Shown: positions 13,824 through 22,847 of the stretch, in pieces
How positions within the stretch are numbered: position 1 is the stretch's first letter
How the letters are laid out: each line of letters opens with the position of its first letter
Source of the DNA: Nocardioides baekrokdamisoli
Lineage (GTDB): Bacteria; Actinomycetota; Actinomycetes; Propionibacteriales; Nocardioidaceae
DNA: 64,000 bases
Assembly (NCBI RefSeq): GCF_003945325.1
Contig: NZ_AP019307.1
Coordinates: 1,922,001-1,986,000 of the forward strand
Reading direction: 5' to 3'
Program-made: the position numbers and the translations under genes
Notes under the pieces: generated by a model
The model's input: only the letters and a program-made list of their open reading frames with translations
What the model was told of the DNA's origin: nothing
The model's database searches: none

Positions 13824-14987
13824 ATGGCTGGAGCATCCCGACGCTCACCCTGGATGGACACCGAGCTCGACGACCTGCGCGACATGGCGAAGACCTTCTT
13901 CGAGAAGGAGGTGACGCCCAACGTCATGCGCTACATCGAGAACAAGCAGGTCGATCGTGACCTGTGGAACAAGGCCGGCGACCAGGGCCTCCTCTGCATC
14001 GATGTCCCCGAGGAGTACGGCGGCGGTGGTGGCAACTTCGCCCATGAGGCTGTCCTGATCGAGGAGCAGGCGTACGCCGGCGACAGCTCGTGGGGCGCCT
14101 CGCTGCACACGGGCATCGTGGCCCACTACCTCCTCGCGTACGGCACCGAGGAGCAGAAGACGTACTGGCTGCCGAAGATGGCGTCGGGCGAGGTCGTCGG
14201 CGCGATCGCGATGACGGAGCCGGGCACCGGTTCGGACCTGCAGAGCGTCAAGGCACGGGCGATCCGTGACGGCGACGAGTACGTCATCAACGGGTCGAAG
14301 ATCTTCATCACCAACGGTGGCCAGGCTGACATGGTCCTCACGGTCGTGAAGACGAACCCCGAGGAGGCGGCCGCCGGCATCTCGCTGGTCATCGTCCCGA
14401 CCGACACCCCGGGCTTCGCGCGCGGCAAGAACCTCAACAAGATCGGGATGAAGGGCCAGGACACCTCCGAGCTCTTCTACGACAACGTCCGGGTCCCGGT
14501 GAGCAACCTGCTCGGCGCCGAAGAGGGTCAGGGCTTCGTTCAACTGATGCACCAGCTCCCGCAGGAGCGCCTCATCGTCGCAGTGTCCAACGTCGCCGCG
14601 ATGGAGGCGATCTTCGAGGAGACGATGCGGTACGTCCACGGTCGGCAGGCGTTCGGCCGCTCGATCTGGGGCTTCCAGAACACCAAGCACCGGATGGCCG
14701 AGGTCGCCACCGACATGCGGGTCGCGCGCTCGTTCCTCGATGAGTGCATCGGGCTCCACCTCAAGGGCGAGCTCGACATCCCGACCGCCGCGATGGTCAA
14801 GCTGCACTGCTCTGAGAAGGCCCAGCAGATCGCGGACAAGTGCCTGCAGTTGCACGGCGGTTACGGCTACATGGAGGAGTACCCGGTCGCCCGTGCTTGG
14901 GCCGACCTTCGCGTCTCGCAGATCTATGCGGGTACGAGCGAGATCATGAAGGAGATCATCAGCCGCACACTGCCTGCGCCGAGCTGA
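13824..14987 (+). CDS. acyl-CoA dehydrogenase
   Basis: 387 residues with the standard acyl-CoA dehydrogenase order: helical N-terminal domain (DVPEEYGGGGG), beta domain with the FAD-contacting AIAMTEPGTGSDLQ and FITNGGQADM segments, and C-terminal helical bundle with LHGGYGYMEEYPVARAWADLRVSQIYAGTSEIMKEI. The C-terminal position used as catalytic Glu in MCAD-type enzymes is Ala here (YAGT), so the base is probably the alternative helix-G Glu, as in isovaleryl- or long-chain types. The ATG at 13824 has GAGAGGA upstream. Divergent from and probably controlled by the TetR gene. Confidence 0.92.
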   Translation: MAGASRRSPWMDTELDDLRDMAKTFFEKEVTPNVMRYIENKQVDRDLWNKAGDQGLLCIDVPEEYGGGGGNFAHEAVLIEEQAYAGDSSWGASLHTGIVAHYLLAYGTEEQKTYWLPKMASGEVVGAIAMTEPGTGSDLQSVKARAIRDGDEYVINGSKIFITNGGQADMVLTVVKTNPEEAAAGISLVIVPTDTPGFARGKNLNKIGMKGQDTSELFYDNVRVPVSNLLGAEEGQGFVQLMHQLPQERLIVAVSNVAAMEAIFEETMRYVHGRQAFGRSIWGFQNTKHRMAEVATDMRVARSFLDECIGLHLKGELDIPTAAMVKLHCSEKAQQIADKCLQLHGGYGYMEEYPVARAWADLRVSQIYAGTSEIMKEIISRTLPAPS

Positions 14988-15053
14988 CGCCTCGGACGTT
15001 TGCCCCAAACCTCTTTACTGTGACGCTGCGTCGCATATAGTTCCATGAAACGT

Positions 15054-15068
15054 GGGACGCCGTGTCAC
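15054..15068. promoter_or_regulatory. candidate operator of the first diiron gene
   Basis: GGGACGCCGTGTCAC is an imperfect palindrome around a central C. The related GCGACACCGTGTCTC occurs upstream of the next paralogue (16163-16177). Together they give GNGACRCCGTGTCNC, suggesting one regulator for both copies. A TATAGT box lies upstream at about 15036-15041. Confidence 0.5.
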
Positions 15069-15097
15069 GGATAAAGATCAGCAAGGGGAGTGGGCCG

Positions 15098-16141
15098 ATG
15101 GGTGCAGTGGGCGGAACGGTGACGTTGGCCAGGAAAGCGGTCGGCACGGGCGTACGCGCGGTGGCGACGCCGTCGAAGCGGCCCAGTGACCAGGAGTACT
15201 TCGAAACCCTGCAGACGCTGTCCCAGGCATCCGTCGACCAGTTCTTCCTGGCGTTCAAGGACGTCGACTGGGACAACCCGGACTACTCGGTCGAGAGTGC
15301 GGCGCACGACCCGCGCCTGATCCTCACCGATGCGGACGTCATCGGGGCCCACCCCTGGTACAAATCGCTCCCGCGCGAGGAGCAGATCCGCATCGGCGCG
15401 TACCGCTTCGCCCAGGTGGCGAAGGTGGGTCGACAGTTCGAGCAGATCCTGATCGCCGGTGTCATGCACAACCTGATCGGCATGGGGAACCAGAACCCTG
15501 AGTTCCGGTACGCGATGCATGAGGTCACCGAAGAGACCCACCACATCCAGATGTTCCAGGAGGCGGTCAACCGCTTCGGGGAGCCGGTCCAGGGGGCGTC
15601 GTCGATCTGGGTCAAGCTGACCCCGTTGGTCACCGCGTTCGGCCAGTGGGTGCCCGAGCTGTTCTTCATCGGGATCCTCGGTGGCGAGGAGCCGATCGAC
15701 CACATGCAGAAGGCGATCATGCGAGCCGGCGGCGGACACCCGCTCATCGACAGGATCATGCAGATCCACATCGCCGAGGAGGCTCGGCACATCGGTTTCG
15801 CCCACCAGTACTTGTTGCACCACTGGCCGCAGATGGGCTTCGTACGTCGCCAGGTCCTGACCTACATGTTCCCGGTCGTGATGCGAGTGCTGTGCGACGT
15901 GATCATGATCCCGAGCCGGGCCGACATGGAGGCCATGGGGATCCCGAAGGATGTCGCCAAGGAGATCTGGTGGGACTCCGAGGAGTCGCAGAAGCGAATG
16001 CGCGACATGTTCGGCGACGTACGCATGCTGGCCGACGACCTCGGCATCCGCCGTGGGCCGGCGCGTGTGCTCTGGAGAGCGATGGGCATCGACGGTCGCC
16101 GGAGCCGATTTCGCAGCGAGCCCGCCGTGGCCAAGGCCTGA
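15098..16141 (+). CDS. AurF-like diiron oxygenase family protein, copy 1
   Basis: 347 residues. The helical core has the Glu/His ligand pattern of the AurF (p-aminobenzoate N-oxygenase)-like diiron family: FEQ, then EVTEETHHIQMFQE, then HIAEEARHIGFAH, all iron ligand motifs apparently intact. The start is the ATG at 15098 (MGAVGG) after GGGGAG, because the following paralogue starts with the same MGAVGG(T/S)xxLARKxVGTGVR; a GTG at 15062 in frame falls inside the candidate operator. The substrate is unknown; position in an acyl-CoA catabolism block suggests a lipid-like or CoA-linked substrate. Confidence 0.85.
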   Translation: MGAVGGTVTLARKAVGTGVRAVATPSKRPSDQEYFETLQTLSQASVDQFFLAFKDVDWDNPDYSVESAAHDPRLILTDADVIGAHPWYKSLPREEQIRIGAYRFAQVAKVGRQFEQILIAGVMHNLIGMGNQNPEFRYAMHEVTEETHHIQMFQEAVNRFGEPVQGASSIWVKLTPLVTAFGQWVPELFFIGILGGEEPIDHMQKAIMRAGGGHPLIDRIMQIHIAEEARHIGFAHQYLLHHWPQMGFVRRQVLTYMFPVVMRVLCDVIMIPSRADMEAMGIPKDVAKEIWWDSEESQKRMRDMFGDVRMLADDLGIRRGPARVLWRAMGIDGRRSRFRSEPAVAKA

Positions 16142-16162
16142 CGACTCGCCGAATTGATATGC

Positions 16163-16210
16163 GCGACACCGTGTCTCGTGTACCTTGGTGAGTGGGACAT
16201 GACGTCCCAC
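16163..16210. promoter_or_regulatory. two palindromes upstream of the second diiron gene
   Basis: GCGACACCGTGTCTC (16163-16177) matches the motif in front of copy 1. A second, perfect inverted repeat GTGGGAC-N5-GTCCCAC lies at 16192-16210, 23 bp before the ATG. The 92-bp gap between the two genes is therefore rich in regulator sites, so copy 2 probably has its own promoter. Confidence 0.55.
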
Positions 16211-16233
16211 CTATTTCGGTGAAGGGCGTGAAC

Positions 16234-17307
16234 ATGGGTGCTGTCGGCGGTTCCATTGGTCTGGCCAGAAAAGTCGTGGGCACGGGCGTACGCGTGGCTG
16301 CGGCACCGCTGGCGGTCGTCCCACTTCCGTCGCTGTCACGCATCGGTGGCGGCAAGCAGGATTACTTCGACACGCTCCGCACGTTGTCCCAGGCTTCGAC
16401 GACCGGCCCACACTTCGAGGCGTTCATCGACGTCCCGTGGGATCAGCCCGGGTTCGGCCTCGACAAGAACGATGAGCGCTGGCAGCTGCCTGGCATCGAC
16501 CCGCTGGCTCACACGGACTGGTACCAGTCGCTGAGCAAGGAACGCCAGATCGAGGTCGCCCGTCAGCGGATGACGGCGATGACCAAGACCGGGTCACAGT
16601 TTGAGCAACTCCTCCTGCTCGGAGGCACCCAGTTCCTGATGGGTCTGCAGAACGAGAACCCGGAGTTCCGGTACTTCATGCACGAACTCACCGAGGAGTG
16701 CCACCACATCCAGATGTTCCAGGAGTTCACCAACCGGTCGGCTCCCGAGATCACCGGCGCGCCGGCGTGGCTGCTCAAGACGATCCCGGTGATCGCGTTG
16801 CTCGGATCCGTCTGGCCGACACTCTTCTTCCAGATCATCCTGGCTGGGGAGGAGCCGATCGATCACGTACAGAAGAACGCTCTCCGCGCTGGGGGTAGCC
16901 ATCCGTTGCTCGATCGAATCATGGCGATCCATGCCGCCGAGGAAGCGCGGCACATCGGCTTCGCACACGCTTGGTTGGAGCACCACACTCCGGAGATGGG
17001 CGCGGTGAACCGGTTCGCCGTGGGCCTGCTGACGCCCCTGATCATGCGGATCGCGATCCAGATCATCATGGTGCCGAGCAGGGCTGACGCCGAGTTGATG
17101 GGCATCCCCGAGGATGTCATGCGGGACACCTTCTCCCGACGCAACGAAGCCTTCCGCCGGATGATCTCGGACGTCTCCGCGGACGTACGCGCCGGATGTG
17201 AGGACGCCGGCATGCTGACGGCGCGTACGCGCTGGGCGTGGCGGAAGTGGGGCGTCGACGGACGCCCCTCCCGCTTCCGCGGCGAGCCGGTCTCGTCGGC
17301 AGCCTGA
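16234..17307 (+). CDS. AurF-like diiron oxygenase family protein, copy 2
   Basis: 357 residues, clearly paralogous to the preceding gene: same N terminus, same FEQ, ELTEECHHIQMFQE and HAAEEARHIGFAH ligand segments, same EEPIDHxQK turn. It has an extra short insert (AAPLAVVPLPSL) near the N terminus and Cys for Thr beside the second ligand set. The ATG at 16234 follows GAAGGG. The hydrolase gene starts one base after its stop, so copy 2, the hydrolase and the acyl-CoA synthetase form an operon. Confidence 0.85.
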   Translation: MGAVGGSIGLARKVVGTGVRVAAAPLAVVPLPSLSRIGGGKQDYFDTLRTLSQASTTGPHFEAFIDVPWDQPGFGLDKNDERWQLPGIDPLAHTDWYQSLSKERQIEVARQRMTAMTKTGSQFEQLLLLGGTQFLMGLQNENPEFRYFMHELTEECHHIQMFQEFTNRSAPEITGAPAWLLKTIPVIALLGSVWPTLFFQIILAGEEPIDHVQKNALRAGGSHPLLDRIMAIHAAEEARHIGFAHAWLEHHTPEMGAVNRFAVGLLTPLIMRIAIQIIMVPSRADAELMGIPEDVMRDTFSRRNEAFRRMISDVSADVRAGCEDAGMLTARTRWAWRKWGVDGRPSRFRGEPVSSAA

Positions 17308-17308
17308 G

Positions 17309-18109
17309 GTGCTCGCACACGAGATCCACGGCTCCGGTGATCCGCTCGTACTCATCCATGGCCTGACCCACCGTCGGCAGGCCTGGTATCCGGTGCTGGA
17401 GCATCTGACCGACCACCGCGAGGTGGTCCTGTTCGATCTGCCGGGGCACGGCGAATCGCCCGACCTCGTCGTACGCGACGGCGACGTCCAGGCCACCCTG
17501 CGCGACGATCTGGTGGCGGCTATGGACGCCCTCGGCCTGGATCGTCCGCACATCGCCGGCAACTCCCTCGGCGGCCGGATCTCGCTCGAGGCGGCTGCGG
17601 ACGGGCTCGTACGCAGCGCCACCACCCTGTCTCCGGCGGCCTTCTGGTGGGGTCCGCTGGATTTCGTCTACATCCGGTCGTTGTTCGCCTGGCTGACGGC
17701 GAGCGCGCGGCTCGTGTCCCCGGCGGTTCCGGTCCTCGCGCAGTCCGCGACGGCGCGCCGGGTGATGGGTGCGATGGTGTCGGCGCATCCGGAGAACGTG
17801 CCCCCGGAGGCGTTCGTCGGCGACCTGCGGGCGATGAAACGGGCCATACCGGCGATGCGTCGGATCTTCCCGGCGGCGGAGATCTTCGACCGGCCCATCT
17901 CAAATGACATCCCGGTGACCATTGCGTGGGGTGAACACGACATGATCCTGTTGCCATACCAGGCCCGCATCGCTGCGCGCCGTATGCCGCACGCTCACCA
18001 TGTGACGCTGCCCGGCTGCGGTCACGTACCGATGTCGGACAACCCGGAGCTGGTCGCGAGCGTGCTGCTCGAGGGCAGCTCCGTTGGGACACCGATTGGA
18101 GCAGCATGA
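17309..18109 (+). CDS. alpha/beta hydrolase
   Basis: 266 residues with the canonical alpha/beta hydrolase features: oxyanion segment LIHGLTH, nucleophile elbow GNSLGG (about 89-94), acid Asp in WGEHDM, and His in GCGHVPMSD. All triad members are present. No signal peptide, so it is cytosolic. The GTG start at 17309 is one base after the diiron gene stop, and its own stop overlaps the acyl-CoA synthetase start (ATGA). It may cleave an ester or thioester whose acid product is then activated by the synthetase; this is inference. Confidence 0.9.
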   Translation: MLAHEIHGSGDPLVLIHGLTHRRQAWYPVLEHLTDHREVVLFDLPGHGESPDLVVRDGDVQATLRDDLVAAMDALGLDRPHIAGNSLGGRISLEAAADGLVRSATTLSPAAFWWGPLDFVYIRSLFAWLTASARLVSPAVPVLAQSATARRVMGAMVSAHPENVPPEAFVGDLRAMKRAIPAMRRIFPAAEIFDRPISNDIPVTIAWGEHDMILLPYQARIAARRMPHAHHVTLPGCGHVPMSDNPELVASVLLEGSSVGTPIGAA

Positions 18110-19713
18110 TTCCGTCTCGCATCAACGAACTCGCGCACCGCGCAGGCCTCGAGGCCCGGTCCCTGAGCGTGATGGCTCGCGCCGGCCTGATGCCGGTCAA
18201 GGCGCCGCACAAGCTGCCGCAACTCGCGTTCCAGATGAAGAAGTACGGCCCCTTCGGTGGTGCCGTCGCGGCTGCCGCAGTGCAGCACGCCGCTTACCCG
18301 GCGATCGCCGACGAGCGTGGCGAGATCACCTACGGCGAATTCGACACCCAGATCAACCAGCTGGCCAACGTCTTCCGGGAGAAGTACCAGCCGGGCAAGA
18401 CGGTCGGTCTGCTCTGTCGCAACCACCGGACTCCGCTGCTGGCGGCGTTCGCGGCCTCGCGCGCCGGCCTCAACACGGTCTGGCTCAACACGGCGTTCTC
18501 GGCGAAGCAGGCGGCTGAGGTCGCCACCCGCGAGGGCGTCGACATCCTGATCTGCGACGCCGACCTCGCTGCCGCCGCCGAGGACCTCGACATCCCGGTG
18601 ATCATCGCGGACATCACCAAGCCCGAGGACGAGCTCACGGCGATGGTCGCCGCCGGTTCTCCCACGCCGCCGCCGTCGCCGGCCAAGCCGGGCCGGATCA
18701 TCATCCTGACCAGCGGCACGACCGGTACGCCCAAGGGCGCTCCGCGTACCGAGCCGAAGGGCTACACGCTGCCGGGAGCGCTCCTGGACCGGATGCCGAT
18801 GCGCTCCCGTGAAGCGACCGTGATCGGTCCGCCGCTCTTCCACGGCACCGGGCTGATCATGACGATGATCACCTTCGGCCTGGGTTCCAAGGTCGTACTG
18901 CGCCGCCAGTTCGACGCCGAAACGTTCGTTGCCGACATCGCCCAGCACAAGGCGACCGCGCTGTGCATGGTCCCGGTGCTGATCCAGCGCATCATCGCGC
19001 TCCCGACCGAGGTGACCAGCGCGTACGACACCTCGAGCCTGAAGGCTGTCTTCTGCTCCGGCTCTGCCCTCCAGGCGGCCGTGTCGAAGGAGTTCCAGGA
19101 CCGCTTCGGTGACGTCGTCTACAACCTGTACGGCTCCACCGAGGTCTCGCTCGCCACGATGGCGAACCCCGACGTCGTCCGCGCGCACCCCACCTCGGTG
19201 GGTACGCCGATGCTCGGTGCACGCGTCGCGATCCTGGATGACAAGGACCGGCCGGTCACGCCGGGCGACAAGGGCCGGGTCTTCGTCGGCACCGTGACCC
19301 CGTTCGAGGGCTACACCGGCGGCGGCCACAAGCAGATCGTCGACGGCATGCTCGCCACCGGCGACGTCGGCCACTTCGAGGGCCCGCTGCTCTACATCGA
19401 CGGGCGTGACGACGACATGATCGTGTCCGGCGGCGAGAACGTCTTCCCGGCCGAGGTCGAGGAACTGCTGATCTCGCACCCGGCCGTCCGTGAGGTCGCG
19501 GTCGTCGGCGTCGAGGACAGCAACTTCGGTCAGCGTCTGCGTGCCTTCATCGCGCTGAACGAGGGCGCCTCGCTCAGCGAGGACGAGGTGCGCGACCTGG
19601 TCAAGGAGAACCTGGCCCGTTACAAGGTCCCGCGCGACGTCTTCTTCCTCGACAACCTGCCGCGGAACCCCACCGGCAAGGTGCTCAAGCGCGAACTCGT
19701 GACCTGGGAGTAG
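18106..19713 (+). CDS. AMP-dependent acyl-CoA synthetase/ligase
   Basis: 535 residues of the ANL superfamily. It has the P-loop-like ILTSGTTGTPKGAPR (about 203-217), NLYGSTEVS, the hinge Asp region (YIDGRDDDMIVSGGENVFPAEVEELL) and the C-terminal catalytic Lys in NPTGKVLKREL. Motifs are complete. It forms acyl-CoA from a carboxylic acid, ATP and CoA. The start overlaps the hydrolase stop by 4 nt (ATGA), and it is the last gene of the diiron-hydrolase-ligase operon. FadD-type naming is reasonable but chain length cannot be deduced. Confidence 0.93.
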   Translation: MIPSRINELAHRAGLEARSLSVMARAGLMPVKAPHKLPQLAFQMKKYGPFGGAVAAAAVQHAAYPAIADERGEITYGEFDTQINQLANVFREKYQPGKTVGLLCRNHRTPLLAAFAASRAGLNTVWLNTAFSAKQAAEVATREGVDILICDADLAAAAEDLDIPVIIADITKPEDELTAMVAAGSPTPPPSPAKPGRIIILTSGTTGTPKGAPRTEPKGYTLPGALLDRMPMRSREATVIGPPLFHGTGLIMTMITFGLGSKVVLRRQFDAETFVADIAQHKATALCMVPVLIQRIIALPTEVTSAYDTSSLKAVFCSGSALQAAVSKEFQDRFGDVVYNLYGSTEVSLATMANPDVVRAHPTSVGTPMLGARVAILDDKDRPVTPGDKGRVFVGTVTPFEGYTGGGHKQIVDGMLATGDVGHFEGPLLYIDGRDDDMIVSGGENVFPAEVEELLISHPAVREVAVVGVEDSNFGQRLRAFIALNEGASLSEDEVRDLVKENLARYKVPRDVFFLDNLPRNPTGKVLKRELVTWE

Positions 19714-19760
19714 CACGAACTTCACCGGAGCGGGCGACTGCGACCTCTAGGGTTGGCGGC

Positions 19761-20432
19761 ATGGACGGTCGCTCGGTGCGTTGGGAGGCCCACAACGCTG
19801 CCCAACGTACGCGCGTCGTCGAATCGGCCATTGCCCTGATCGAGCTGACCGGAGACCTTCCGCCGTTGCTGGAAGTCGGTACGCACGCGGGCGTCAGTCG
19901 GTCAGTGCTCTATCGACAGTTCGCCGACCGCAACGATCTCGAGCACGCCGTGCGTATCCGCGGCATGGAGATGTTCTGGGAGGCCTTCGAACCGGTCCTG
20001 ACGCTGCAGGGAACCGTCCGTGAGTCGCTGAAGCGGGGCGCAGCGGTGTACGTGACGTGGGCGATGGAGCACCGTCATCTGCACCAGCGGGCCGACCAGA
20101 ACCCGACCGAGGGTTCGGAACTGGCGCGCAGCATCGACCTGGTCACCGACCAGATCGCGGCGCTGCTCGTGATGTCCTTCAGGTCAGCTGGCGCGGATGT
20201 CTCGGATGCCGATGTCGAGGCCACCGACCCGCTGACGCACGGCCTGGTCAACGGCATCTATGCGACCGTGCGCCGCTGGCTCGCCCGAGGTGGACGAGTG
20301 CCGGACGCGGAGCACCTCATCGATCTGGTGGTCGAGGCCATCGAGGCACTGATCGGCTCGCGCGCCACCGCCTTCGGGATCCCGGTGAACTTCGATGCGC
20401 CGGTCTCCTCGATCATCCCTTCCGTGCAGTGA
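19761..20432 (+). CDS. TetR family transcriptional regulator
   Basis: 223 residues with an N-terminal TetR HTH (LEVGTHAGVSRSVLYRQFADRNDLEHAV, about 36-63) and a helical C-terminal domain. The ATG at 19761 is 7 nt after TAGGGT, a leaderless arrangement. Its 3' end overlaps the convergent methyltransferase gene by 20 bp. No clear palindrome is visible in its short upstream gap; it may regulate the preceding acyl-CoA synthetase operon. Confidence 0.88.
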   Translation: MDGRSVRWEAHNAAQRTRVVESAIALIELTGDLPPLLEVGTHAGVSRSVLYRQFADRNDLEHAVRIRGMEMFWEAFEPVLTLQGTVRESLKRGAAVYVTWAMEHRHLHQRADQNPTEGSELARSIDLVTDQIAALLVMSFRSAGADVSDADVEATDPLTHGLVNGIYATVRRWLARGGRVPDAEHLIDLVVEAIEALIGSRATAFGIPVNFDAPVSSIIPSVQ

Positions 20433-21078
20433 GGTAGGCCAGGGCGCCCGACGGTTGCAGGTCGATGTCGGTGATGCCGAGCTCCGCCAGCCAGCCGACG
20501 ACTTCGGTGGTCGAGGCACTGCGGCCGACGAGCCCGCCGCGACGGCCGACGAAGAACATCGGGTAGGTCCGCAGCGGTGCATCGGTACGCATCCAGCTGA
20601 GGATCAGCGTGCCGCCCGGCTTGAGGACGCGGACGATCTCGCGGAGCGCGAGGTGCGGATCAGGGAAGCAGTGCAGCCCGGTCAGACTCATCGCCACGTC
20701 GAAGGTGGCGTCGATGAACGGCAGGTTCTCGACATCGGCCTCGCGCAGTTCGACCTGGTCGGCGATGCCGCGCTCCTGCGCCGCCCGGCCGGTGTGCTCG
20801 AGCATCGCGGTCGAGATGTCGGCGGCGATGTAGTGCAGGCCCTGACCGGGGCGTACACCTCTGAGTGCAACGCCTCCGCCGCAGGGCACGTCCAGCACGA
20901 GGCTGCCCTTCGGCAGGGCACCGAGAGCGGCCGTGGCGCTGTAGAGCAGACGCAAGTCGGTGGCCAGCAGGGCGTACGCGCCGGGGACACCGACCCACGA
21001 GTGGTCGATCGCGTAGGGATAGAAGAAGGACCACGGGTGGCCCACCTTCCAGACGTCACTCACGGTTCGGCGTGCCAT
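20413..21078 (-). CDS. class I SAM-dependent methyltransferase
   Basis: 221 residues. Motif I is VLDVPCGGGVALRG (about 60-73), followed by an acidic ADIS loop and motif LREADVENLPFIDATFDVAMSLTGLHCFPDPHLALREIVRVLKPGG, typical of Methyltransf_11/25 enzymes. The first glycine of motif I is Pro-Cys-Gly-Gly-Gly, still standard. Acceptor unknown. It is convergent with the TetR gene and starts 57 bp from the divergent SRPBCC gene. Confidence 0.88.
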   Translation of the reverse strand: MARRTVSDVWKVGHPWSFFYPYAIDHSWVGVPGAYALLATDLRLLYSATAALGALPKGSLVLDVPCGGGVALRGVRPGQGLHYIAADISTAMLEHTGRAAQERGIADQVELREADVENLPFIDATFDVAMSLTGLHCFPDPHLALREIVRVLKPGGTLILSWMRTDAPLRTYPMFFVGRRGGLVGRSASTTEVVGWLAELGITDIDLQPSGALAYLTARKG

Positions 21079-21135
21079 GACGACAGCCTCCCAGATCGGC
21101 CTCTCAGTTCAAGCGGCCCGGGCTAGGGTGCGGTC

Positions 21136-21600
21136 ATGCGCAGTGTTCCCACCCTCGAAGCCAGCATCGAGATCGCGGCCCCGGTCGCGAAGGTCTGGGC
21201 GATGGTCTCCGACGTACGCCGGATGCCGGAATGGAGCCCCCAGGTGCAGTCCACCCGACTGCGTACGGGCTTCGACGAGGTCGGGCTGGGCGCCCAGTTC
21301 ACCAATCGGAACGTCAATGGCGAGGCCGTGTGGACCACGCATGCGGAGATCGTCCGCTTCGAGGTCGAGCGTGAGATGGCGTTCCGGGTCGAGGAGAACT
21401 GGCTGATCTGGTCGTTCGTGCTCGAGCAGACTGCCGCCGGCACTCGACTCACCCAGCGTCGCGAACAGCCCGAGGGCATCTCGGAGTTGTCGCACGAGCT
21501 GACGGTCGGCTTCTTCGGCGGGCACGACGCCTTCACCGAGGTGATGCGCGCCAGCACCGCGGACACGCTGACGGCACTGAAGGCGGCCGCGGAGGCCTGA
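21136..21600 (+). CDS. SRPBCC family protein (polyketide cyclase/dehydrase-like)
   Basis: 154 residues with the START/Bet-v1-like pattern: EASIEIAAPVAKVWAMVSDVRRMPEWSPQ at the N terminus, central beta strands and a C-terminal amphipathic helix. These proteins bind hydrophobic ligands; no catalytic residues can be assigned. The ATG at 21136 is 6 nt after TAGGGT. It is convergent with the acyl-CoA dehydrogenase that ends 5 bp later. Confidence 0.85.
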   Translation: MRSVPTLEASIEIAAPVAKVWAMVSDVRRMPEWSPQVQSTRLRTGFDEVGLGAQFTNRNVNGEAVWTTHAEIVRFEVEREMAFRVEENWLIWSFVLEQTAAGTRLTQRREQPEGISELSHELTVGFFGGHDAFTEVMRASTADTLTALKAAAEA

Positions 21601-21605
21601 GCTGG

Positions 21606-22751
21606 TCAGCCGAGGTTGAGGCTCCGGCCGATGATCTCCTTCATGATCTCGGACGTGCCGCCGTAGATCCGCTGGATCCGGTTGTCGACGTACGCCCGGG
21701 CGATCGGGTATTCGAGCATGTAGCCGTACCCACCGTGCAGCTGGACGCACGCGTCGACGACGCGGCCCTGCAGCTCGGTCGTCCACAACTTCGCCTTGGC
21801 GGCATCGGCCACCGTCAGCTTGCCCTCGAGCAGCGCCTCGACGCATCGGTCGACGTACGTCTGGGTGATCTCGACCTCGGTGACGAGCTCGGCGAGGCGG
21901 TGGCGGATGGTCTGCAGCGAGCCGATCGGGCTGTTGAAGGCCTTGCGGTCCCGGACGTACTGCATGGTGTCCTCGAGCGCCTGCTGGGCGCCGGCGATGG
22001 AGGCGACCGCGATCGAGAGGCGCTCCTGGGGCAGGTTGTTGGTGAGACCGAAGAAGCCTTCGCCCTCGTTGCCGATCAGGTTGGCGGCGGGGACGCGGCA
22101 GTTCTCGAAGATGAGTTCGGCGGTGTCCTGGGCATGCATGCCGACCTTCTCCAGGTTGCGGCCGCGGGTGAAGCCCGGCGTCCCGTCCTCGATCACCAGC
22201 AGTGACAGTCCCTTGTGCGGGTGCTCGCCCGTACGGACGACGGTGATCACGATGTCGGCGTTGATGCCGTTCGTGATGAAGGTCTTGGCGCCGTTGACGA
22301 TGAAGTCGTCGCCGTCCCGGACCGCCTTCGTACGGATCCCGGAGAGGTCGGAACCGGCGCCCGGTTCGGTCATCGCGATCGCGACCACGGACTCACCCGT
22401 CGCCACCTTGGGCAGCCAGCGTGCCTTCTGCTCCTCAGTGGTGAGGTCGAGCAGGTACGGCATGCAGATGTCGGCCTGAAGGGTCGGCCCGAGGAGGGCG
22501 GGGCCGACACCGTACGCCGCCGCCTCCTCGCTGATGATGGCGTTGTAGCGGAAGTCGTCGATGCCGACGCCGCCGTACTCCTCGGGGACCGCGGCGAAGA
22601 CGCCGAGCTCGCCGAGGCCGGCGAACAGCGACTTCGGCACGATGCCGGCGCTCTCCCAGTCGGCGTAGTGAGGCACCACCTCGCGCTCGATGAACGCCTT
22701 GACGCTGCGGCGGTAGTCCTCGTGCTCGGCCTCGTACAGGGTGCGGTCCAT
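21606..22751 (-). CDS. acyl-CoA dehydrogenase
   Basis: 381 residues with standard domain order: VPEEYGGVGIDDF, AIAMTEPGAGSDLSG, FITNGINADI, LHGGYGYMLEYPIARAYVDNRIQRIYGGTSEIMKEI. As in several neighbours, the MCAD-type C-terminal catalytic Glu is replaced (YGGT), so the base is expected on helix G. The start is the ATG at 22751 (MDRTLYEAEHEDYR), 96 bp from the divergent MerR gene; longer in-frame starts would cross the shared promoter. Probably a short- or branched-chain acyl-CoA substrate. Confidence 0.92.
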   Translation of the reverse strand: MDRTLYEAEHEDYRRSVKAFIEREVVPHYADWESAGIVPKSLFAGLGELGVFAAVPEEYGGVGIDDFRYNAIISEEAAAYGVGPALLGPTLQADICMPYLLDLTTEEQKARWLPKVATGESVVAIAMTEPGAGSDLSGIRTKAVRDGDDFIVNGAKTFITNGINADIVITVVRTGEHPHKGLSLLVIEDGTPGFTRGRNLEKVGMHAQDTAELIFENCRVPAANLIGNEGEGFFGLTNNLPQERLSIAVASIAGAQQALEDTMQYVRDRKAFNSPIGSLQTIRHRLAELVTEVEITQTYVDRCVEALLEGKLTVADAAKAKLWTTELQGRVVDACVQLHGGYGYMLEYPIARAYVDNRIQRIYGGTSEIMKEIIGRSLNLG

Positions 22752-22847
22752 GACCGAGAGATTACGCGACCAAGGATCGTCCGCACCAAAGCCCGGATGA
22801 CAGTGGGACTGGCACAGTTGCGGGCGCATCTGGCTAGAGTGTGGGTC

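Noticed and set aside
15062..15097. GTG at 15062 as start of the first diiron gene
   Set aside because: It falls inside the candidate operator and the paralogue starts at the equivalent of the later ATG with a better Shine-Dalgarno.
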